A model generated the notes under the pieces. The model was given only the letters and a program-made list of their open reading frames with translations. It was not told the origin of the DNA and made no database searches. From Flectonema sp. DT1601 (taxonomy: Eukaryota; Euglenozoa; Diplonemea; Diplonemida; Diplonemidae), in NCBI GenBank assembly GCA_964019425.1, contig OZ025807.1:802823-866822 (forward strand): a stretch of 64,000 nt of DNA. Reading direction: 5' to 3'. Of the stretch, positions 50,684 through 62,200 are shown piece after piece; within the stretch, counting starts at the first letter, position 1, and every line of letters begins with the position of its first letter. The translations under genes were made by a program, and so were the position numbers.

Positions 50684-53263
50684 ATGAAAAAGAAAGTTGT
50701 TGTTATCGGAGGTGGGGTTATAGGATGTAGTATTTCTTCTCACATTGCACAGAGAGGTGTTGATGTAACTTTGATTGAGAGTAAAACGTTAACATCAGGA
50801 ACTACATGGCATGCAGCTGGAATGGTAACTCAACTAAAAGGATCACCAGTCATGTCAGAGATATGTAAGTACAGTAGAGATAAGTATTCTCAATGGGGAA
50901 GTGACATCGGGTGGCATCAAACAGGTTCACTTGGTGTCGCTAGAACTCACGACAGATGGGAACAACTTCTTCAAATGGCACATCATTTAAAACAATTAAA
51001 AATACCTTATGAAATTATTGAAGAAAGCAATCTAGACAGAATGCAAGAAATACATCCTCTACTCGATCCAACTTGTTTTAAAGGAGCGATCTACACACCA
51101 GATGATGGAATCGTAAACCCAGCTGATGTAACCATGAGGATTGCAAAGGAAGCTAAAGAACACGGAGCTAAGATAATTCAACACACAGAGGTAACTGGAT
51201 TCAAAACATCTCAAACGGGAGATACTTCACTTATCACTTCTATCGAAACAACAAACGGATCGATTGATTGTGACTGCGCTGTTATTGCTGCTGGGCAATG
51301 GACTAGAAATGTCTCTGACTACCTACCTGGCGCTATGCAAATTCCTGTAGCTCAAGTCAGCCATCAATACGTCGTTTTTGAAAAGATTTCGGGAGTCAGC
51401 AATAGCATACCTGTTATTAGAGATTATGACTCACGTATTTATATAAAACCAGAAGTAGGAGGTCTGGCTGTTGGTGCATTTGAAAAACACCCTAAATATC
51501 AATCAATCTCACGTGAGCTATACGACGAAGACTTTGACAAGAGTACTGACGGTCTTGAAGGAGCCATGAGTGCAATACCAATACTTGAAGAAACTGGTAT
51601 TAAATCAACATTACATGGAGCAGATGCACATTCAGTTGATCACAGTCCAATAATAGGAAAGATTCCTGGTTCTCGTAATGCTTATGTCTGCTGTGGATTT
51701 AACAGCCAAGGAGTCCAATCTGGTTATGGAATCGGACGAGTAATGTCTGATGTTATCCTCGGTGTTGAACAAACGGGAATGAAATTCAAATATGACGCTC
51801 TTCCAGCAATGGACGTCGCTCGTTTTAATCCACTCTTGGCAAACGATCAAAAATGGGTAGTCGATAGGTGCTATGAGTCATACGGTGATATGTATGACAT
51901 CCAATACCCAGGTATTGATAATGAAGTAGGACGTGATATGGTCTTATCTCCTCTTCATCAAACATTAATGAAATCTGGTGCAGTGTTTGGATCAGTTCCC
52001 AGTATTGGATGGGAACGTCCTCTTTGGTTTGATAACTCAACAACAGTTCATAGAGAACAACGAGACAGTTTATCATTCGACTACTCAGCAACAAAATGGT
52101 ATCGTCTTGTTGCTAATGAACATCAACGTTGCCGAGATGATTTGATGCTTTTTGACATGTCTAGTTTTGGAAAGTACGAAGTCTCAGGACCTGGTGCCAT
52201 GGACACTCTTCAATGGATAACATCAGCACCAATTATGCATAAAGTTGGTGATTCGACAGCTGGTAAAGTTGTTTATACTCAATTCCTGAATGAGCGAGCG
52301 GGTATTGAATCGGACTGTACAATTGTACCTCTTTCAAATGATAAGTTTTATTGCGTAACTGGATCTGGAATAGTTTATCGAGACATTGCTCATGTCCAGG
52401 AAACAGCAAGAAATCTAAACAAAAATATTGAGATCAAAGACACTTCCTCATCAACATGTGTTCTAGCTGTCATGGGACCCAAGAGTAAGCTGCTATTGGC
52501 TACAATGTTTCCAAATCACTTGTTCGATGATGAAACGTTTCCGTTTGGTACTTACAGACAAATTAATTCTATTCTTGCTCTTCGGATTTCATTTGTTGGG
52601 GAGTTGGGTTGGGAGTTACACGTTCCTGCGGTAGACGCTCTCAGAGTATTTGAAAGTATAAATCAAATCCACACTTCTTTATTCGGAAGTCCAATTGCTT
52701 TGGGAGGCTACAACGCCATCCTTCGCTCTTTGAGAATGGAAAAACGATACGTTCACTGGGGTCACGACGTCACACCAATAGACACTCCTATGGAAGCTGG
52801 TCTTGGTTTCACTGTTTCAGCAAAGCTTAAAGAGAATATAGATTTTATCGCTCGTGAGGCTGTCGTCGCACAGAAGGAATCGAAATTTTTAAAAAAGCGA
52901 CTCGTAACTTTTTCTATCTCCAACCCTCACGTTTCCCTATGGGGTCACGAGAATATTTACCGTGATGGTGAGTTGTGTGGATACCTTTCTTCTGCTGGAG
53001 TTGGATTCACAACGAATGCTGGGAATTGTATAGGAATTGGATACGTCACATCACAGTCAGCTGATGTCACGGTATCGAAGAAATACATCGAATCTGGTAG
53101 CTATGAAATTGCCATTCACGGAGGGATATCACGAGTACCTGCTACCTGTCATTGGAATCCTCTCTACGACCCAAAGAATGAACGTCTTCGTGTTGGACCA
53201 ACTCTTAGTTACGGAGTAGTAGGGACAGAGATATCGGATGACATTGACGCTCCGATACAGTGA
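50684..53263 (+). CDS. FAD-dependent sarcosine/dimethylglycine dehydrogenase-like protein with GcvT domain
   Basis: 859 residues, single exon. The N-terminus has a Rossmann FAD motif VVVIGGGVIGCSISSHIA and then SGTTWHAAGMV, in which the His covalently binds FAD in dimethylglycine dehydrogenase. An FAO_M linker follows (near WERPLWFD). The second half is a folate-binding aminomethyltransferase (GcvT) module: FDMSSFGKYEVSGPGA, GELGWELHVPA, LRMEKRYVHWGHD, and a C-terminal barrel. Members oxidise N-methyl amines and pass the one-carbon unit to tetrahydrofolate, or regulate pyruvate dehydrogenase phosphatase (PDPR); I cannot tell which. It lacks a clear mitochondrial presequence, since the Rossmann motif starts at residue 5. 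Confidence 0.92.
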   Translation: MKKKVVVIGGGVIGCSISSHIAQRGVDVTLIESKTLTSGTTWHAAGMVTQLKGSPVMSEICKYSRDKYSQWGSDIGWHQTGSLGVARTHDRWEQLLQMAHHLKQLKIPYEIIEESNLDRMQEIHPLLDPTCFKGAIYTPDDGIVNPADVTMRIAKEAKEHGAKIIQHTEVTGFKTSQTGDTSLITSIETTNGSIDCDCAVIAAGQWTRNVSDYLPGAMQIPVAQVSHQYVVFEKISGVSNSIPVIRDYDSRIYIKPEVGGLAVGAFEKHPKYQSISRELYDEDFDKSTDGLEGAMSAIPILEETGIKSTLHGADAHSVDHSPIIGKIPGSRNAYVCCGFNSQGVQSGYGIGRVMSDVILGVEQTGMKFKYDALPAMDVARFNPLLANDQKWVVDRCYESYGDMYDIQYPGIDNEVGRDMVLSPLHQTLMKSGAVFGSVPSIGWERPLWFDNSTTVHREQRDSLSFDYSATKWYRLVANEHQRCRDDLMLFDMSSFGKYEVSGPGAMDTLQWITSAPIMHKVGDSTAGKVVYTQFLNERAGIESDCTIVPLSNDKFYCVTGSGIVYRDIAHVQETARNLNKNIEIKDTSSSTCVLAVMGPKSKLLLATMFPNHLFDDETFPFGTYRQINSILALRISFVGELGWELHVPAVDALRVFESINQIHTSLFGSPIALGGYNAILRSLRMEKRYVHWGHDVTPIDTPMEAGLGFTVSAKLKENIDFIAREAVVAQKESKFLKKRLVTFSISNPHVSLWGHENIYRDGELCGYLSSAGVGFTTNAGNCIGIGYVTSQSADVTVSKKYIESGSYEIAIHGGISRVPATCHWNPLYDPKNERLRVGPTLSYGVVGTEISDDIDAPIQ

Positions 53264-56216
53264 GTAGGATGATCCGTCTGTCTGTTGTTTTTTTTTTCGT
53301 TCCTGTCCCCGTAATCTTTGGAGTTTTTTTATGGATTTTTTCCCCTTTCTATTCTTTTATAATTCAATCCCTGTTGTCCTCCATGTGGTCAAATATATAT
53401 TTTTTTAAAATGTGATGATTATGAAGTAGTTTCCCACTCCAGTCACTTTTCTCTCTCTTGTCTGACATTCTTCACTTGTTCTTCTTTATGTAGGATGTCA
53501 GTATCCTCTGTTTTATTCCACAGCTAGTCCATTGTGACGTTTATATCCTTCGCACGGACAACAGGCCTGGTGCCTTCGTCCGAGTTCCCTTTTCCCCCTT
53601 AATTTTATTGTGATAATTGAATCGTTCTGCATAATCCAGAGATTCTTCATCGCCCCTTTTCCTTCCATCCTGATTCGGTGAAGTGTTGCTGCTTAATCCA
53701 GCAGTCACCGAAATATATATGTTCGAAAAAGCTCAAGTCCTGTCACATGCTCACCTGTCAACGGTAGTAATTTTTTCACTTTTGGGATTTTCCCCTCTCT
53801 TCTGTGAAATCTTTTTGCCATTCGATATTCATTTTGTGAAAGGCGAATGAGCTTTTTTTAAGGAAAAAAAAAAAATAAATAAAAAAAAAAAAAAAAAAAG
53901 AACAATAATTGTAGCAAGTACTTTTTTATGCTTCTGCATAAAAGAGGAAACCCGAGATTGCTCCCTCTCTTCTAAGTAGTCGCGTAGTCCCCTCCCTCGA
54001 TTTATTAACCCTTTCTTTCAACTTGCCGTATTGCACGTCGCATTACTTTATTAGTTTCTTCGTAAGGGATGAAAATCGCTTTGCGTAGGGAAAAAGAAAA
54101 AAAAATTCGAAAAACCATGCAGACATACCAGTGACGTACCTTTTTTTTTTTTTTTTTTTTTAAATAAACACAAACAAGGCTAGCAAGAACTTCCCTTATT
54201 TTTCTGCATAATCCAGAAAGGGTCATTCCCTGCCCAAAACATGCTTATTGTGTAACATGTCCCTCCTGTTCTGTCTCTTGCCTATCAAAACATCGAAAAG
54301 TAACACTTCTCTAGACGACTGGAAAATGGCTTACTGAATCGATGGATATTGTGACACAATGAAGCTCTCTTCTTTGTTTTCTTGCCTCCACAAAAACGCA
54401 TAGAAAGCTGCCAAGCGGAGCAGCAACAAATCGCCTTGAAAAGATTCTGTGGGAAGAATTGTGGTTCTGTTTTTTTTTCTATTACTGTTCGTCGTTTTCT
54501 TTGTTACTTCTGGGAATCGAACAGCAGTGAATAGTGTGTCCTCTTTCCCCCTTTTTTAATTCAAGTCTCAAAAAACAAAGAAAAAAACCCGCATAGAAAG
54601 CTGCCCGAGAAGAGGTCTGGTTAACCAAATGAGATGTTATATTAGTTTTTTTTAAATTTTTTTATTTTAATTTTTTTTCTTATTGAGCACAACCCTCTGT
54701 ACCCTTGCAATGGCTGTATCAAGCTGCCACCCTCTTCCTCATTATTTTTCCAACAACGTGTTATGAGCGCAAACCTATTAACCGTTATTATAAATTTATC
54801 ACCCGCGTGGACACACGCGGGTTCTTAAGTGTCTTACTTGGCACGACCCGTGGCATTTGCGTTATTCTGTTATCATTCCACTGGCAGTCTGTAGGGTCAA
54901 CTATTTTGTATAGAGGATGATGCTTATTTTTTTTTTTTTTTTTTTTTAATTGAGAGAGATTTTTCATTCATGTAATTTTTAAATTTTTTTTTTTTTTTTT
55001 TTTTTTGGAAAAAAAAGTTTTGAATGAAAAAAAAAAATAAATAAAATTGTGTGAACTTTGCGGGTGAAGTGTCTTTTTTTCTTTATTTCTTTTTCTATTT
55101 CAGAGCCTGAATTACTTAGAGCTGACTGACTTCTTCTAGCAGTCAATTCCGCTTGAAACAACGGCTGTCAAACTGCACAACCTTCTTTCTGTTTTATTCT
55201 TATTATCTTTTCATAATGTTAAATTGAAGTTAACGAACAACAAAACGAAGCAACAGGAATCTTTTTGTTATAGAAAAAGGGAGGGAACTGCGGGATTCTT
55301 TTTTTTTTCTTCTTTTTTTTTCCTCCTCTTCTTTTCTTATTATTCTTGCCTTTATTATGGGTGACTGGCTTGGTTACCACCGTGCCACATGTTGACATCT
55401 TGCTGGTTTACAACGGTTACCTAGTGAGACAGTCTTTGCTGGATGCTTTCTTGCCTTCTTATTTGGGTGACCAGCTGTTACCTATTTTTGCTTGCCTAGT
55501 TTTATGGAATCAACCACAACTTGGATACTACACTTCAGGTTTTATTTCTTGGTGATTCTAATATTGGGAGATAGCTCCAATCCATCTGCCCATCTGTTCT
55601 CTTGCCTGATAATGAATATTCAAAAAACAAAGAAAAACTGGCGATATAGAACACATAACAACATCCGTTTTATTGCGAGCTGATAAAAGAGTAGATTTGG
55701 ACTGGACTTTTTTTTTTTTTTTTTGGATTTTTTTGAGATTTTTTTTATTCTCTATTTAATCCTTTGTAACATATTCCGCTGGCGACAGCTTATTTATAGT
55801 TGTTGCTTACACGTGACTGATATCCCGTAACTCATACCCGGAGGTGAATGTTCCGAAGCTATTAACCGGACGGTTATGCGCATCTCTTACCCAGGATTAC
55901 TGGTTTCCCTCTACCTTATTATTGGCGTATAGGGCCTTGCTACCCTTCGTCTTGCCTCCTCTCTATATAACGTTCCTCTCAACATTTCTGCGAATGGTTG
56001 ATATCTAGTTTTTTTTTTTTTTTTTAGAAGAGCATTTTTTTTGAATGATTTTTTTTTCTTTCACAGGAACAACAAAAGGAGGAAAAGAAATTATTCTCGT
56101 AGTTTAAGCATTGTAAAATTCTTTTTTTTTTTTTTTAAAAAAAACTTTTTTTTTTAAAACAGTCCCTCCCCTTCCCATTTCTTCTAATCCTTAACCCAAC
56201 CTGCTATCCGCTTCTT
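53264..56216 (+). other. 3 kb gene-free region with recurring hairpins
   Basis: Hairpins at 53555-53582 (CGGAC/GTCCG plus AGGC/GCCT), 53626-53640, 53676-53710 and 54201-54219, the last three sharing a 7-nt CWTAATC loop. A 16-nt direct repeat CGCATAGAAAGCTGCC occurs at 54397 and 54590. From 54650 on, long T runs dominate. ORFs at 54705 and 55346 are uncharacterised and I do not support them as genes. Confidence 0.5.
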
Positions 56217-59200
56217 ATGGAGGCGGATAGTATTGATGAAAGTCCTACCACTGGTCATAATGACGACGGTCAACATGAAACTACTAACTGTGATGACAGC
56301 ACTGTAACTTATCAAAACAACAACAGCAATAACATTGTCAAGAATGATAAATCAAAAGAATCGTTGACATGGAACAAACCAAAGCAAAGCAGCGTAAAAC
56401 ACAAAGAAACACCGAAGCGAACACTTTCAGTAGCCACTGATAAGAATATTAAAGAAAACAGTACCGTGACATTCGGCGAATACATCGGAAGTGGGAAAGC
56501 CCTTCGAGAAATCTATGCTGAATCATGTAGACGTTCTGTCTGTAAGAAGAACAGTGGACTTTATGAAACTCTGTCAGCAACTCCAGGTGACTATGATAGT
56601 TTATATGAAATTGACTTATCATCGAATGTGATTGGATGTCGAGGTGTTGTAGCACTTCTTCAGGTGGTTGCTGTCTGCCGCAGTCTTAAAAAACTCTGTC
56701 TCCGAGGGAATTCCCTCGATCATCGATGTGTTCTCCACATAATAGACGTTGCTAAAACTCATAAATCTCTTCAAAAACTTGACCTATCTCAAAACCGCAT
56801 CGGGACATGTGGAAAAGCCGTATACGAGTTACTCCGCATAAACAGTAGAATAACAGATGTTACCTTAGACAATACATACATTGATGCTTACATGCTTAAG
56901 AAGATAAGTGAACGACTTGCAGCAAATCGACAAGCTGCATCACTAAAAGATCCCCCACCTGAACAACCAGTAACTTCTATTGATAGAGACAAGGAGAAAG
57001 ACAATGAACGTGAAAGGGATAAGGAACACTCACCGGTTACGAAAGTACAAATAGAGAAGAAAATAGCACTACTGGAGGTGACGTCTACTGCAGTACCGAT
57101 AGTTGCATCTGAAGTTGATCTGACAAAAGATGGGACTGAATGTGACGATTCTCTGTTAAAAGATGATGAGACACAACAACAGAATGAACCTTCGTTGCCT
57201 TCAACACAGTCTTTGGCTGATGAGGTGTTTCCTGATGCCTGGTGGGAATCTGCTGTGCCTATTGAAAGTGGTGAGATCTTACAACCAGCACCTCAATTAG
57301 ACGGAAGTTCAACAGATATCTTAGACTGGGGAAGATTTCCATTATCAGCTCTCTACTCAGAATCACAATACGACAATTACGTTCCTGTCGCAGCAAAACT
57401 ATTACAACTCGCAACTGCAAGTGCAGACATCGGAGTAAAGCCTTGTTGGGGATCATCTTCAATGACAATGGAGTGTAATGAATCACTTTTAATAAATAAT
57501 AGAGAATTATCAAGTCACAGTACCTCTTCAGAAGGAATGTCTGTATTAGATTACTCAGATGCTACATCACTACATGAAAGTATAAAGAGTTTAGATGATG
57601 ATAGAAGTATCCACACAAGTGAAGTATCTGATGATGAGTTGAGTGAAGCTCAAGGACAACTACCTCCATTGCAATGGTCAGAAGACATCGTTGATGATAT
57701 TAATAATTTAGTCGACGACGAGTCTCTAGAAACTGAAAACACGACATCTGATCTTAATAATCATCAATTTGTTGGTGTCACAGCTGATGAAGTATTATCA
57801 CTTCCACCACAGCAGTTGGAGTCTCAAATCGCCAAAGCAGTTTTAAAGTTAAGTTCTGACAAGGCTGGACTCGCGGCATGTTATGAAGGTCTCCACGAGA
57901 AGAGACTCGCGATATTAAATTTAATATTCAGCGCGGCAGTACCGAAAGTATTAAGAGCTCCAACAACAACACAATATGTTTACCGTCTACCAGGAGTTGG
58001 TAGTAGTGGTGGTGACAATCAATTCCAAAGACCTGTTAGAGGTTCTCAAGGCCTACGAACAGAATCAGAGAGAATGTCAATGCTCTACTCTCTCTTAGAT
58101 CACGCAGCAACATCAGTTAGTAATGGTCTTACTGAAAGTATGTCTACTGCAGTGTTGCAATCTCTTCAGGGACTTCCACCTTTTTCATTATCAAACTTGC
58201 CCAGTTCGATTCTCGCTGGAAACGGAGGTGCGATAACACCATCGCAGTATTTGCCACCGGATTTAGTCTGTTCAATTTATGCTTTTTTGTCAACGTCGGT
58301 TGGGGCGCTGCAGGGTGGAACTGCAAAGTCTACCAGTAGTGCGACTCTGAAAGATGTTAGTTGCGGGTTGGTACAGTTAGCTATAGCGAGGGCAATGCTT
58401 CGGGATGTTCTGTCCGCAGTAACAGCGCTGGCTGGACTCCCTGAAAAAACTGATTTAAGTTGTTTATATCAAGCGTGCTCTTCTCTTGAGTCAATTACAC
58501 CAAAACCAATTGGACTGTTGTTACCTGTTGTTAATATAAAATCTAATTGGTCAGCTATTAACTGTTTCCCTCCAGAGTTACCTTCTGGACAACATTTACA
58601 AGGCGTTACGACTGTTTCAGAAAATATTGTAATCGGAGCAGTTGAAAATGTTTTGTTAGTTCTCCACAGAGAACACGACATCACAACCGGAAACTGTATT
58701 CAAGTTCCTTATAAAGTTATATCAGCAACACGTAGTGATGCTTCAGTCTTTGATGTTACTTTTATCCCTCAGCATAATACTCTTTTGGTTTCAGTTGGTA
58801 GCAGTCAATCAACTTCAATAGAAGAAGGATCTAATTTATCATTCGTTGCTTACAAATTACTATCAGAGTCAGTAGGAGACAGTAGCTGTCTACTTGAACA
58901 CGTTGGTAGTTTTAATTGTACTGTTCCACTGTCAGTAGTGTATGGAATGCTTCCAATAGATTCATGTGATAGTAATATCTTATCGTTTTCAGTTATTGGT
59001 GAGAATCCTAAAACAAGACACCTTAGAGTAGCTAAATGTAGAACCACAGCTGATATTTTAAATTCAAAGTGTGAGAAGTGTGATGTTGACGTAACTTTAT
59101 TAGATTCACAACCTCCAACACCATCTCAAAGACCACTTTTAGAATCAAAAGTAATGAAACTATCAGGATCTGATTATGGTATTCAGTTGGGCTCAAAGTC

Positions 59201-62200
59201 TGGAAGGTATTCTCTCTCTGTTGAAGGAATTAGAGACACAGACTCGCAACCATTTGGAAATATTCAAAACATGAGTATCCACTCCGCGTCAAGTAGTGGT
59301 ACTTCTCAATCTTCACAATTGACTATTGAATTATGGGCTAAAATAGATCTTGGAGCCCATCCTATTCCACTACTTGCCATGAGTAGCTATACTAGCGAAA
59401 TACTACTATCTGTAACACCTACTGACTGTGGTGTAGAAATACGAGGTGGGTACGTCCTCGGTCGCGGACCTGGTGCTTCTGTTGAGGTCCGCAGTTCACT
59501 TCTTCAAAACTGGTGTCACTTTGCACTTTCGTATAAGAACCATTGTTGGTATTTATATATTAATGGTGAGCTTCATGCTGCATCTCCACCATGCACAACA
59601 ATCCCGAAGATGACTGATAAACAATTATGTGTTGGGGCAGGCATGAGAGGATGTTTGTTAGATTTGAGATTCTGGAAAACAGCCAGAACATTAACTGAAT
59701 TACAAAGAGATATGCATACCGTACTTCAAGGAAATGAATCAGATTTAGCGATGTATTTTCCATTTACAGAAGGTGATGGACAAGTTGTTGCTGATGTAGT
59801 TAGTTGGTCGAGAGCGAGTTGTGCAAACACACCGAAAGCCATCAGTGCTTTATGGCACAGTGATGAGCCTATATTGGGAATATCATTATCTCAAGAGCAT
59901 CCAATCGAGTGGCTTAGTGGAGTAACCACACCTCTTCAGGGATCAGTTCAAAGTGCTTCAGTGATATTTCCTGGTGCTATTCTTCCGTCGGAATCGTTTT
60001 TTAATAACAACATTCGAATTGAAACTGCTGCCCCACCTGCTGGTTCTTCACCATCTGCAACACCTCTCACAACAAGTGGTCCTGGAGGACTCACACAGGT
60101 ATTTGGAACAGTATTAAACACGTTTGCTATTGGAGTTGTTATGCCTGACACGAGTACTACTTTTGGTGAACTTGCTCAAATAGCAAACACTAGAATGGCT
60201 GCAACAACCGGACTCGTTGCCCAACATCACATCATAATTGAGCTTAGTCTGTTATCAGCTGGTGATAATACAGTGTTTGTGTCATCTCATTGGCCAGGTT
60301 GTCAAAAACAGCAACCAGAATCAAATCAATTAAATGCAAGTAAACATTCTCTAGGTGGTGGTTGTAAGAATTTATTATCTCAGGGAAGTTGTTTACTCAC
60401 ATATCTACCGTCGGGTTCGTTACTGGCATTGGGATCAAGTTCAACGCTATTGATATCAACGGGAAGTCCAAAAACATTATTATGTCCGTGGCCTGATGAT
60501 GAATTAATAATTGACACTGATGATGTCGATCCGTTAGACTTACAAAAAGATTTGATTTCAATCCCTTCGGTTGATCAATTAACAACACTCCAACCAAGTG
60601 ACGTGATAACAATATTAATGTCATCGGTCATAAGTTTTGTTAACAATTGTGTTGCTTGTGATGGTTTGTGTTTTTCAATACCGATGGTGACAGACATCTC
60701 AAGGAATACTTTCTTACTATTGGCTTCAATGCCACTAACAAAGAACTTAAGTAAATACGCAGAAAGGATTATCCGCTTTACGTGGTTTCGATTGGCAGCA
60801 TTAAACTTAACAATTATGTTACGAGCAAACGTATCAGCAGAGACAGTTGGTGTAACTGGAGATCAACAATGTGTATTGAGGAGATTGGTTAAGTCTGCGG
60901 AGGTCGTATTGTCGGATCAATCTTCTCCACAAATCGTAAAATTATCAGCGATGACTCTGTTGGTTGCATACGTTCCAATAACACAACCTTCAGTTTTAAA
61001 ACAAATTAACTCAGTTGTCAATCAGGTTACTGATCTACTCTCTAACAAAAAACCGACTGGTGCAGCAACCATCTACCTCCTCGCATCTCTTAAACAACTC
61101 AGTGAGAATGATGACTGTTTGGGTGCCTCAATTAGGGATGCGTACCAGCGTGAGTTCAATTCCGGGAAATCCAAACCAAGCGATGCAGAGCTCCCAACGA
61201 TTGCGATGTTCCTCAGCTACGGAAGAATCTTATTAGCAACTGTGGGTAGTCGTAAAGTAATTTCTCTCGCAATAAGGAGAGCAGCTTGTAAAGCAATTCA
61301 AAGCATACAGTGGGCAATATCAGCTCTCGCTGTTGCTCTACAGAGATGTGGAGTAAACAGAGATCTGACTTCATTAACAAGTCCAACAGAGTTGTCGGGT
61401 TTAGATCTTTCAGCAGAAGCTTCCAACGGAGGAAGTCCAATACAAAGACAACAACGAGACCCTTCAATTGGAGATGAAGGACTTTTCTTTATGAAGAAAG
61501 TATTGTTCCCATTTCTAAGAGATCTCTTCTCAGCTGCTGTCACAGACCTTCGAGCCATCACTTCTGGTGAGATGACAAAAGAAGAGTCCTCACCTTCTAT
61601 CTTAACAGATGCATTCCCATCATTTGTATCTTCATTACCTCTTCTTAATGGTTATAGTGAAGAATTCTTAAAGGGATTAAAACCACTTCTACCTCTGTTT
61701 ACAGAAGCTGCAGAGAAGACAAGTGTGAAGCAAAGTGAGGAACGACTCATAAACGGCTCTGCAGCGCAGCAGAGAACAAGTACAGTACAAAGGGTTCTTC
61801 AGGCAATATCAACACAAGGTGAAGCAGTACAAGTCCACAAGGTGTGTATACCAGGTGCGTCTTCTCTTCAACTTTTGTTTGATGATACATGGTATCTGAA
61901 TGGGGAATCACTTGTTGCCTACCTCCCTGGTCGTGATCCAGAACTTGAAGGAGAACCTTTTGGATGTGGCAGATCATGGCCTGATGGACCAGTCATATTC
62001 TCAGGTACTGATACCATCGTATTTCAGTTCGACCCTTCAAGAGGTTCGTTTGAATCTGGAATTCGACACTCTCACAGATCAATAAAAAGAGGATTTAGAA
62101 TAATAATATCTGGTGTCGTACGTGTACACTTCCCTTCTGTAGACTGGCTTCATGATGTTATATTATCGATGGTTTATACTACTGCGAGACTTTGTCATTC

